A stretch of DNA of 64,000 bases, taken from contig NZ_FOVZ01000006.1 of assembly GCF_900115295.1 (NCBI RefSeq), positions 1 to 64,000 of the forward strand, in the 5' to 3' direction. Each line of letters opens with the position of its first letter. The stretch's first letter is position 1. The position numbers and the translations under genes are program-made. Below, piece by piece: positions 9,187-17,022 of this stretch. Source of the stretch: Sphingomonas sp. OK281 (GTDB lineage: Bacteria; Pseudomonadota; Alphaproteobacteria; Sphingomonadales; Sphingomonadaceae). Under the pieces are notes generated by a model. The model made no database searches and was not told the DNA's origin. It saw nothing but the letters and a program-made list of their open reading frames with translations.

Positions 9187-11721
9187 GTGATTGTCCGACA
9201 GGCTTTTCTCAGTGGTGTGGCGCTGTGCGCGATGATCGGCGCATCCGCCAACGCCGACGCGCAGGACGCCAAGACCAGCGAGCCGGTCGTGGCGTCGCCG
9301 ACGACGGCAGCGACGGATACCGCGGCTCCGACCGAAGAGCATCCGGCCGACATCGTCGTCACCGGGTCGGCACGGCCGCAGCGACGCTTCGACGTCTCCT
9401 ATGCGGTCAACACGCTTTCGCAGACCGACATCCAGAAGCTTGCACCCAAGAGCATGACCGACCTGATCGGCACGCTGCCCGGCATCCAGGCGGAGGCGAC
9501 CGGCGGCGAGGTGCAGAACATCACGCGCGTCCGCGGCATCCCGACCGATCGTGGCTATCTGTATTTCCAGCAGGACGGACTGCCGCTGTACCAGGAACTC
9601 GACGGCATCTTCTTCAACCAGGGCGACGGGATGAACCGCCCCGACCTGATGACCGACCGGATCGAGGTGGTCCGCGGCGGCCCCGCACCGATCTATGCCA
9701 GCACCGCAGCGGCGATCGCCAACGTCATCACCGTAACCGGCACCGATACGACGCGCGGGAAAGTCCAGGCGACGGTCGGTACCACCGGGCTCTACCGTCT
9801 CGACGCCTATCAGGCGGGGCCACTCGGCGACCATGACTATTACGCGATCGGCGGGTTCATCCGCCAGAACGAGGGCTATCGCGACAACGGCTTCCCGAGC
9901 GATCGCGGCGGCCAGATCCGCGCCAACCTGAAGCATGATTTCGACAATGGCTATGTGAAGCTGTCGGGCCAGTACACCAACGACCACAACGTCTTCTATC
10001 TGTCGATCCCGACCGCCGATCCGCGCGATCCCTCGGTCAGCCTCGACAAATATATCGATTACTTCGACGGCACCATCAACACGCCGGCGCTGCGCGATGT
10101 GAACATCAAGTATCGCGACGGGGCGGGGGTCATCCAGAACCGGCAAGGCGATTTGTCGAACGGCCGTCACATCCAGTTCGGCAATGTCGGCGTCGATTAC
10201 GAAGCCGATTTCGACGACTGGCACGTCTCGGCCAAGGCCGGCTACACCAAGGGCCGGCTCGATTTCGATGCGTTCTATTCGACCTCCAACCCGGTCGACT
10301 CGGCGAGCTATGCCGCCGGGTTCCTGGGCGCGAGCCGGACCGCGTTCGGCGCCAACGTCGCGCGCATGGGCTATAGCGTGGCGGGCACCAATGGCCTGAC
10401 GAGCTATGATCCGGCCGCGGATTCGGGGCTGGTCATGTCGGCGCAGTTTCGCTCGGTCACCTCGAACTTCTATTCCGGGCAAGGCGATCTCAGCGTCACG
10501 CGCAAGTTCGAGACCGGGATCGGCAGCCACGACATCCGGGTCGGGCTGTACGGCTCGCTGTACGGCGTCACCAGCTTCCAGGCGTTCCAGAACTATCTCG
10601 TCGAGGTGAAGTCGCAGCCGCGCACGCTCGATCTCGCGGCGTATTCCGCGAACGGCACGGTGCTCGGCTACGTCACCGACAATGGCGCGATCAACGACGC
10701 GGCGTCGCTCAATGCGGGCAAGACCGACGGCCAGGTGCTCGCGCTGTACGGGACCGATCGCTGGGACATCACCGACCGACTGAGCGTCGATGGCGGCATC
10801 CGTCACGAATGGTACAGCTATAGCGGCTATGGCCAGGTCACGGGGACGACCAACCTCGGCAACGCGGCGACGCTTGCGGACGACGCGACCCGTGGTTTCA
10901 CGGGTGCGATCAGCACGCTGCGCCTCAAGCAGACCGCGACCAACTGGACCGGCGGCGTCAATTACGACCTGAACGGGCATCTCGGCGCCTATGGTCGCGC
11001 GTCGCAACTCGAAGTGCCGCCAAATGCGACGACCGCACTGACCGTGCCGACGCCGACGATCGTCTCGACCAAGGCCAAGCTGTACGAGTTCGGCGTGAAG
11101 GCATCCTATGGCCGATCGTATCTGTACGTCACCGGCTTCTACACCAAGTTCGATCCGTTCAACGCCAGCTTCACCGCGTTCAATCCGGCGAACGGCCGCA
11201 GCGACCAGACCGTCAACTTCATCGGTACCGCCGAAACCAAGGGCGTCGAGGCGGATGGTCGGCTGCGCGTGGTCTGACCATTCTCGATCGCAGGCGCCGC
11301 AACCTATCAGGATCCCAAATATCTCGATTTCAGCAGCAACACCGGTGCCGACGGCAGCCGCGCCAACGGCAAGCAGATCATCCGCGAGCCGAAATTCTTC
11401 CTGAACATACGACCCAGCGTCGACTTCCAGCTGCGCGACGCGAACGTCAGCCTTTATGGCCGCTACGACTATGTCGGGCGCCGCTACACCGACTTCTTCA
11501 ACACCACCGCGCTGCCGGCATACGGCTATTTCGGGATCGGCGCGATGGTCGGGAAGGGCGACTGGCAGTTCCAGGTCGTCGGCGACAACGTGACCAACGC
11601 GCATGGCTTCACCGAGGGCAACACTGCCGGCGACCGCTTCGGGCAAGGTACGCCCGAGGCGATCTTCGGTCGACCGCTATTCGGTCGGAATTTCCGCTTC
11701 GTCGCCAGCCGCAAATGGTGA
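9187..11721 (+). pseudogene. TonB-dependent receptor interrupted by an in-frame TGA
   Basis: Starts at GTG 9187 after a GGGGGG ribosome site. A signal peptide (ending ADAQ), TonB-box-like DIVVTGSA, plug (VRGIPTDRGYLYF; DRIEVVRGGPAPIY) and barrel strands run to residue 696, where TGA (11275-11277) ends the frame. The same frame then stays open for 147 more codons, reading PFSIAGAATYQDPKYLDF through GDNVTNAHGF to a C-terminal FRFVASRKW, exactly the missing end of a TonB barrel. A single substitution, for example from GGA, CGA or TGG, explains it. Without readthrough the product lacks its last strands and the insertion signal. Sequencing error is possible. A secreted GDPD gene follows 49 bp later. 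Confidence 0.85.
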
Positions 11722-11770
11722 GCGCGGTCCGCGCAAGATCCTCGCTACTCGATCCGATGAGGTCCCCATC

Positions 11771-12730
11771 ATGAAGTTTGCCGTTCCTGGCCTGGTCGCG
11801 ACAGTCGTCACCATGACCGTCGCTCTGTCTCCCGCGCATGCCACCGACACCGCCGACATCATGCGGCGTGTCGGCGATCCGCGCGGCGGCATCGTCGTCG
11901 TCGCGCATCGCGGATGCCATGAGGCCGCGCCGCACCACGGCCTGCCGACCGCACCCGAGAACTCGCGTGCCGCGCTCGAACAGTGCGTCGCGATGGGGGT
12001 CGACGTCATGGAGACCGACGTCCGCAAGACACGCGACGGTTATCTCGTGATGATGCACGACGACCGCGTGGATCGCACCACGGATGGCAAGGGCGAGGTC
12101 GCACAGATGACGCTTGCCGACCTGAAGGCGCTGCATCTGCGCGAGAACGAGGGGGGCGCCACCGCGCCGCTGACCGCCGAAGCCGTCCTCACTCTGGACG
12201 AGATGCTGGCCCTCGCGAAGGGCCGGATCGTGCTCAACCTCGATATCAAGGACATGATCTATCCAGAGGTGATCGCGGCAACCGAGCGCGCCGGGGTGCA
12301 GGGCCGGGTGATCGTCAAGACGACCGCCGGAATCGGATCGGCTGCGCTGGCGTCGATGACACCCTATGATCGCGTGCCGTTCGCGATCATCCCGACCACC
12401 GGCGATCCGCAAGCGGCCGACCTGCCGACGGTCATCGGCCGACAGGCATCCGGCCGGATCAAGCCGATCGCGTTCGAACTGCCCTATATCCCTTCCCAAG
12501 CGCTTCCGGCGATCGCCGCTCAGGCGGCGAAATCGGGCGTCCGCCTGTGGGTGAACACATTGTGGAGCGGGTTCGTCGTCGGCGCCGGCGGCGACCTGGA
12601 CGCACTCCGCGATCCGGATGCGGTCTGGGGCGCGCTTGCACGAAGCGGCGTCACGATGTTCCAGACCGACGAACCCGAGGCCTTGCTGCGATACCGGACC
12701 ACGGAAAGCGCGACGACGGCAAGACGCTAG
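11771..12730 (+). CDS. Secreted glycerophosphodiester phosphodiesterase family protein
   Basis: 319 aa with a signal peptide (cleavage after SPAHA, about residue 21). The GDPD signature is clear: VVVAHRGCHEAAP, ENSRAAL, GVDVMETDVRKTRDGYLVMMHDDRVDRTT, and NLDIKD later. These supply the metal ligands and the catalytic His pair. The family hydrolyses glycerophosphodiesters (deacylated phospholipids) to glycerol 3-phosphate and an alcohol. Export implies action in the periplasm or outside. Its position after a TonB receptor gene suggests coupled uptake of the products, in parallel with the receptor/phospholipase C set at the left end. It converges with apbE. Confidence 0.9.
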   Translation: MKFAVPGLVATVVTMTVALSPAHATDTADIMRRVGDPRGGIVVVAHRGCHEAAPHHGLPTAPENSRAALEQCVAMGVDVMETDVRKTRDGYLVMMHDDRVDRTTDGKGEVAQMTLADLKALHLRENEGGATAPLTAEAVLTLDEMLALAKGRIVLNLDIKDMIYPEVIAATERAGVQGRVIVKTTAGIGSAALASMTPYDRVPFAIIPTTGDPQAADLPTVIGRQASGRIKPIAFELPYIPSQALPAIAAQAAKSGVRLWVNTLWSGFVVGAGGDLDALRDPDAVWGALARSGVTMFQTDEPEALLRYRTTESATTARR

Positions 12731-12752
12731 CGCGTCGCGGGACGTCCGCGCG

Positions 12753-13751
12753 TCATGCGTCCAGCATCGCGACGAGAGCGGGGCTCAGATACTCGCGACT
12801 CTCGCCGTCTATGGTGGTGACCAGACGCGCGGCGATCCGGTGGTCGCGGGCAAGGTCCAGGCCGTCGAGCGGACCCAGGACGGTGAGCGCGGTCGCCCAT
12901 GCGTCCGCGTCGAGTGCGGTGGCGTGGATCACGCTCGCCGATACCACCCCCGTGTCGATCGGGTGCCCGGTGCGCGGGTCGATCGTGTGCGCACCGCGGC
13001 GGTAATCGCCCGAGGTCGCCACTGCCAGCCCGTGCAACGCGATCCGCAGCGGCGCGATGGTCGAGCCGGGTGGCGTTTCGAGGTCGACCCACCACGGGTC
13101 GCCGTCCGGTCGGATACCCCGGCCCACCAGTTCGCCGCCGATCTCGACCAGCGCGTTGGCAATGCCGGCGCGACGCAACAGGTCGGCGACGACGTCGACC
13201 GCGTACCCCTTGGCGATTCCCGACAGGTCGAGCGCGATCCCACCGGGCTGGTGAAGGTGGGCGCGGGCCGAAACGCCAGCCGATGTCCCGGCCGGTACCA
13301 AGGTAAGGCGAGACCAGCCCGACGTTGCTCTCGCGCCCTGTATATCGGCAGCCGTCGGCGGTCCGGGAGCAGCGGCAGGTCCGAACCCCCACGCATCGAC
13401 AAGCTTGCCGATCGCCGGATCGAACGCGCCGCGCGTGGTCTCGGCGATCGCGAGTCCGCGTGTCATGACGTGCGCGACGTCGGGCGGTAGCGTCGTCCAG
13501 CTGCCCGCGACCGACCGGTTGAAGCGCGACAACACCGAGTCGGGCAGCCAGTGGCTCATTTCCCGGACCAGTTCGGCCAGTCGCGCGACGATGCTCTGGC
13601 GAAGCGCGACGGTGTCGGTGCCAGCGGGACCTGCGAACCGCACGCTCCACATCGTTCCCATCGTCTCGCCGTGGAGATCGAACACCAAAGCCGCCGGATC
13701 GCGCGCCACAAACGCTGCGGCGTCGATCGTCGGCGGGAGGGCCAGCCTCAT
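12753..13751 (-). CDS. apbE: FAD:protein FMN transferase
   Basis: 332 aa. ApbE landmarks are all present: GETMGTMWSV, GAFDPAIGKLVDAWGFG, ALDLSGIAKGYAVD, EIGGELVGRG, ATSGDYRR, HTIDPRTGHP and ADAWATAL near the end. ApbE moves FMN from FAD onto a Thr/Ser of a target protein; the likely target here is the DUF2271 protein two genes upstream. No signal peptide or lipobox is visible, although ApbE normally works outside the cytoplasm, and no in-frame start exists upstream before a TGA. The start codon is the third ATG of a triplicated 14-bp repeat and has no ribosome site, so translation is probably coupled to upstream reading. Confidence 0.92.
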   Translation of the reverse strand: MRLALPPTIDAAAFVARDPAALVFDLHGETMGTMWSVRFAGPAGTDTVALRQSIVARLAELVREMSHWLPDSVLSRFNRSVAGSWTTLPPDVAHVMTRGLAIAETTRGAFDPAIGKLVDAWGFGPAAAPGPPTAADIQGARATSGWSRLTLVPAGTSAGVSARAHLHQPGGIALDLSGIAKGYAVDVVADLLRRAGIANALVEIGGELVGRGIRPDGDPWWVDLETPPGSTIAPLRIALHGLAVATSGDYRRGAHTIDPRTGHPIDTGVVSASVIHATALDADAWATALTVLGPLDGLDLARDHRIAARLVTTIDGESREYLSPALVAMLDA

Positions 13752-13779
13752 CGGGCCAGTCTCATAGGGCCAGTCTCAT
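13738..13779 (-). repeat. Three tandem 14-bp repeats, each with an ATG, across the apbE start
   Basis: On the minus strand the units are ATGAGACTGGCCCT (13779-13766), ATGAGACTGGCCCG (13765-13752) and ATGAGGCTGGCCCT (13751-13738). The first two ATGs open five-codon frames (MRLAL and MRLAR) whose TGA stops overlap the next ATG as ATGA; the third ATG is the apbE start. The result is a relay of coupled mini-ORFs between the DUF4198 gene and apbE. Confidence 0.9.
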
Positions 13780-13803
13780 TAGGTCGTTCTCACGCCAGCG
13801 TCT

Positions 13804-14643
13804 TCACGGCGTCAGCACCTCGAGGGTCGTGACGTAGCTCATCCGCCGCTCGGTCGCGCGCGGCGTGGTCGCCTTGCCGTCGGTCAGCGTCGCATTGAGC
13901 CAATACATCCCGGCGGTCGGCCAATCGACGTTCAGCACGCCGTCCGCCCCGGTCGTCAGTTCGCGTGCCCCCTCGTCGTTGCGATAGCGCTTGCCGCCCG
14001 GGATCACCGTGACCTTGAGGCCGGCGGCGGGCTTGCCGTCGACCAGGAAGCGGAACCTGGCGGTCTCGCCCGCGACCAGTTCGTCGGGATGCGTGATCGG
14101 GGCGAACTCCAGGCCCTTGCCGGTCGTCTTGAAGACGGTCGTGGTCGGCGCCCCGGCCGTCACGAAGATCTCGTTGCGGCCCGATACCTCGGTCACCTTC
14201 ACGTCGGTCGCGTTGGCGGGAATGTCGGCGACCGTCAGCGGTGCGGGGGCGCCGGGCTGCGGCGGTCCGCGACGACCGCCGATCCGCGTCTCGACCCCGC
14301 CGACCTTGAAGCTGCCCATGACGGCGGACATCTGCGTGCCGATCTTCCAGGTGCCGGGCTTGTCGAGCTTGACGTCGAATACCGAGCGATAGCGTCCGGT
14401 CGCGCCGTTCTGCAGCGCGCCCTCGCTGCCGTCGGGCTGCCACACCTTCATGCCGTCGAGCCGCAGCGGCTGATGATCGAAGAAGAACAGGTCGTTCGAC
14501 ACGGCGGCGTCGACCGTGACCCAGCCATCGGTGCCCGAGAACACCGTCGCGGACGGCAGCAGCCACATCCGGTGCGCCGACAACGCGGCGGGGATCGACA
14601 ACAGCGCGGCGGCGGCCATCAGGCGTGCAACGAAAGGCTTCAT
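13804..14643 (-). CDS. DUF4198 family periplasmic protein
   Basis: 279 aa. The signal peptide ends ALSAHRM; HRMWLLPSATVF is the start typical of DUF4198 proteins, which have immunoglobulin-like beta domains (here about residues 25-130 and 185-279). A GAAGGA ribosome site precedes the ATG at 14643. The function is not established; the family is often found beside metal-uptake or flavin electron-transfer genes. It lies between the DUF2271 and apbE genes in one operon, so it is likely a periplasmic partner of the flavinylated protein. The stop is 24 bp before the first ATG of the apbE repeat. Confidence 0.8.
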   Translation of the reverse strand: MKPFVARLMAAAALLSIPAALSAHRMWLLPSATVFSGTDGWVTVDAAVSNDLFFFDHQPLRLDGMKVWQPDGSEGALQNGATGRYRSVFDVKLDKPGTWKIGTQMSAVMGSFKVGGVETRIGGRRGPPQPGAPAPLTVADIPANATDVKVTEVSGRNEIFVTAGAPTTTVFKTTGKGLEFAPITHPDELVAGETARFRFLVDGKPAAGLKVTVIPGGKRYRNDEGARELTTGADGVLNVDWPTAGMYWLNATLTDGKATTPRATERRMSYVTTLEVLTP

Positions 14644-14668
14644 GCTGTGATCCTTCAACGGGCCCATC

Positions 14669-15163
14669 TCAGCGGGCGGAGAGCGTGACGGCGCCGAGCT
14701 CGGTCTTGCCCGAGGCCCGCGCATTGGCGGCCAGTGGGACGGAGACCAGCTCGCGACCCCCGGTTTCCCGTGCGGCCTCGACGTTGAGGACGTACTGGCC
14801 GGGCTTGACGTCGGCGGGCAGGGGAATCGTGTATTGGCCCGGCGCCCGCGTCGCGCCGCTGACGCCGTCGGCGGGCATCGCCATGCTGCGGCCGCCCTTG
14901 CGCCACCAGGCGCGCAGGTCCGCCAGCCACTTGGTACCGGGATCGTTGCCGCGCTTCTTCACGTCGTACCAGACTGCCAGCGTCCGCGGTGCACCGCCGC
15001 CGACCGGCTCGAGCCAGATCGCGACATAGGGCCGGTGATATTCGGCAACCTCGAGTCGCGGGATCGTGACGCTCACCGTACCGCCGGGCGCGGCATCCGC
15101 CGGCGACACGAGGACGGGGGCGGCGATCGCTCCGCCGAGAAGCAGGAACGCGGTGGGGCGCAT
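14669..15163 (-). CDS. DUF2271 protein with a predicted covalent FMN site
   Basis: 164 aa with a signal peptide (cleavage after PADA, about residue 24). Residues 99-105 read DGVSGAT, the ApbE flavinylation motif (Dxx(S/T)GAT as in NqrC), which marks Thr105 as the predicted FMN attachment site. The fold is a small beta-rich domain with Trp-rich WYDVKK and LRAWWRKGG. GAAGGA precedes the ATG at 15163. With PepSY, DUF4198 and ApbE in the same operon, it is best read as the periplasmic flavin electron carrier of the module. The electron acceptor is unknown. Confidence 0.85.
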   Translation of the reverse strand: MRPTAFLLLGGAIAAPVLVSPADAAPGGTVSVTIPRLEVAEYHRPYVAIWLEPVGGGAPRTLAVWYDVKKRGNDPGTKWLADLRAWWRKGGRSMAMPADGVSGATRAPGQYTIPLPADVKPGQYVLNVEAARETGGRELVSVPLAANARASGKTELGAVTLSAR

Positions 15164-15174
15164 GGCGAAATCCT

Positions 15175-15798
15175 TCAATGGATGAACAGGACGGCGAGGA
15201 GGACGGGCAGGACGAGCCCTGCGATGACGATCGGCCAGGTCGACGGGCGATGCCGCGCATGGAGCTGCAGCAGCAACAGCCCGGTCAGGGTGAACAGGAT
15301 ACAGGCACCGGCGAAGACGTCGATGAACCAGAACCACGCGGCCCCTGCATTGCGGCCTTTGTGGAGATCGTTGAGGTAGGAGATCCAGCCACGATCGGTC
15401 GTCTCGGCGGTGATGCGGCCGGTCGAGCGTGCGATGCTGACCCATGCGTCGCCGCCTGGACGGGGCAGTGCGACATAGGCGTCGGTGTCCGACCATTCGA
15501 CCGGCTTGCCGACAGGATCGAGCCCGACCACGGCGGCGACGCCCTTGGCGACCGAAGCGGGGAGCGGAGCGTCGGGTGCGTGCTGCGCGTTCAGGCCATG
15601 CAGCAGCGATGCGGGCAGCATACCGCTCTTCTCGACGACGACGGGCTTGGCGCCGATCGTCGCGGCATGGTTCAGCGTGATTCCGGTGATCGCGAACAGC
15701 AACATCGCAGTCAGCGACAAGGCCGCGCTGATCCAGTGCCAGCTGTGCAATTGCTTAAGCCACCAGCTCCGCCACTTGCGCTTGCGCTTGGTAGCCAT
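15175..15798 (-). CDS. PepSY-associated membrane protein
   Basis: 207 aa. A basic N-terminus (ATKRKRKWRSWWLKQLHSWHW) leads into a first membrane helix (about residues 25-45), then a periplasmic PepSY-like segment of about 100 residues with two repeats (VGLDPVGKPVEW and VSIARSTGRITAET), the motif YLNDLHKGR, and two further helices at about 145-170 and 182-205. PepSY_TM proteins pass electrons across the membrane, often via haem held by such His residues. A GTG at 15825 is an alternative start. It is the first gene of the PepSY-DUF2271-DUF4198-apbE operon. Confidence 0.8.
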   Translation of the reverse strand: MATKRKRKWRSWWLKQLHSWHWISAALSLTAMLLFAITGITLNHAATIGAKPVVVEKSGMLPASLLHGLNAQHAPDAPLPASVAKGVAAVVGLDPVGKPVEWSDTDAYVALPRPGGDAWVSIARSTGRITAETTDRGWISYLNDLHKGRNAGAAWFWFIDVFAGACILFTLTGLLLLQLHARHRPSTWPIVIAGLVLPVLLAVLFIH

Positions 15799-15865
15799 GG
15801 ACGATGAGGGAAGCGATGCGGTCACGCCAATCGCCTACCGGGACCGTACATCCAGAGCAAGGCTA

Positions 15866-15881
15866 TTGCGAGTAGTTAGCA
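15866..15881. promoter_or_regulatory. Candidate Fur-type iron box upstream of the PepSY operon
   Basis: TTGCGAGTAGTTAGCA lies about 40-70 bp before the two possible PepSY starts. It resembles the imperfect palindrome TTGCGAATnATTCGCA seen in proteobacterial Fur boxes (TGC and GCA ends, central AT-rich core) with several mismatches. Iron control would fit the operon, but the match is partial. Confidence 0.3.
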
Positions 15882-15895
15882 GAGGTGGCGCGTGA

Positions 15896-16426
15896 TCAGG
15901 CTTCTTGCCAGGACGATGCTCTCGCCAATGCGAAGTCGCGCCGGGCGGCAAGCTCGGCGAGCGACGTTCCCGCGAGGTCGAAGCGAAGTTCGTGCATGTC
16001 CATGCCCGAGCGGTAGCCGCCGGGCCAGACGCTGGTCAGTTCGAAGCCGCAATGCTGGAAGAACGGCGAGACCTGCGGCGAGGTGTCGACGGTGACGTAG
16101 CGCGTGGTCGGCTCAGCGCTGGTGGCGACGTGGAGCAGGCGTTCGAACAGCAGCAGCTTGCCGAGGCCGGCGCCATGATAGGCGCGCGCGGCCATGCCCC
16201 AGAAGAGCAGCGCCTTGTTGTAATGCTCCCAGGTCTCGTAGCCGCCGAACGCGCCGGGGACGCCGTCGACGTCGACCACGAATGCCGGGCCGTCGGGCTC
16301 GTCGAGCGTCTCCTCCAGCCATTCGCGGTCGCCGGCGCCGAAATACTCGGGGAGGTTCGAGTCGAAGATCGCGAGGACGGCGGCGCGGTCCTTTTCTTCG
16401 TAGTGGCGGGTCAGGATTCTGGTCAT
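15896..16426 (-). CDS. GNAT family N-acetyltransferase
   Basis: 176 aa. The GNAT fold is visible: an N-terminal strand-helix (ILTRHYEEKDRAAVLAIFD), then AFGGYETW, and the acetyl-CoA loop region RAYHGAGLGKLLLFERLL (Q/RxxGxG/A type), followed by PFFQHCGFEL. The ATG at 16426 overlaps the TGA of the phosphopantetheinyl transferase as ATGA, so it is the third gene of the Pls-like synthetase operon. A GGAG lies eight bases upstream. Possible roles are modification of the peptide product or self-protection; neither is shown by the sequence. Confidence 0.85.
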   Translation of the reverse strand: MTRILTRHYEEKDRAAVLAIFDSNLPEYFGAGDREWLEETLDEPDGPAFVVDVDGVPGAFGGYETWEHYNKALLFWGMAARAYHGAGLGKLLLFERLLHVATSAEPTTRYVTVDTSPQVSPFFQHCGFELTSVWPGGYRSGMDMHELRFDLAGTSLAELAARRDFALARASSWQEA

Positions 16427-17022
16427 GGCTGGCTCCACTGCGCGATGGTTTCGATCGCTTCGGTGGTGGAACGGCTCCAGCAGCGCGAAGTGCCTTCGAA
16501 CGTCGCGGTCGCGTGGGTTGGATCGGTGACGATGGTGTCGATGGACTCGGGGCGGATGCGACGTGGTTCGCCGATAAGTTTCGCGTGCGCTTCCTTTATC
16601 GTCCAGCGTCGGATCCAGGCTTGGGGCTGGGCGAGGGTGGACATGTGACGGAGCGCGTCGGCTTCGGTCTTGGTGAGCATGTCCCAGAGGGGTGGGTGGT
16701 CGTCGATGACCTCGCGGTCGACCGCGATCGGTGCGCGCGCAACGCCGATCAGGGCGCGTGCACCGCGACTGGAGAGGCTGATATGCCAGCCGCCGGGGGC
16801 GGAAACGATCGGCGCGCCGGCCGGGCTACGCGTCAGGCGGACATCGACGGAGTCGCCTGCAAGTATGCTGATTAGGGCGGAGGCCATACCGTGCCGGATC
16901 GCGCGCGCATCACCTTGCAGGCCGCCGGCGTGAGGTCCGGTCTCGGCGACGCTCCACGCCACTGGCGACTGGCCGTCCCAGACGAGCGCGTCCAGCGGAC
17001 CGTCGTGCCAGATCGGCGTCAC
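16423..17022 (-). CDS. 4'-phosphopantetheinyl transferase superfamily protein
   Basis: 199 aa. The C-terminal half carries the family motifs: GWHISLSSRG (79-87), APIAVDREVID with Asp102 and Glu104 as metal ligands, and RRWTIKEAHAKLIGE with W140, K143, E144. The N-terminal half is poorly conserved, as is usual. The start is GTG 17022, whose GTGA overlaps the stop of the Pls-like synthetase. The enzyme moves 4'-phosphopantetheine from CoA onto a carrier-protein serine; the obvious substrate is Ser586 of the synthetase encoded just upstream. Confidence 0.88.
   Translation of the reverse strand: MTPIWHDGPLDALVWDGQSPVAWSVAETGPHAGGLQGDARAIRHGMASALISILAGDSVDVRLTRSPAGAPIVSAPGGWHISLSSRGARALIGVARAPIAVDREVIDDHPPLWDMLTKTEADALRHMSTLAQPQAWIRRWTIKEAHAKLIGEPRRIRPESIDTIVTDPTHATATFEGTSRCWSRSTTEAIETIAQWSQP

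Noticed and set aside
11275..11277. TGA as a selenocysteine codon
   Set aside because: No hairpin of SECIS type seen just downstream, and TonB receptors are not selenoproteins.
9058..11646. Long minus-strand open frame opposite the interrupted TonB receptor
   Set aside because: Same antisense artefact; the plus strand has clear receptor features on both sides of the TGA.
15823..15825. GTG as start of the PepSY protein
   Set aside because: The ATG at 15798 places the basic, Trp-rich family start at the N-terminus; GTG kept only as an alternative.
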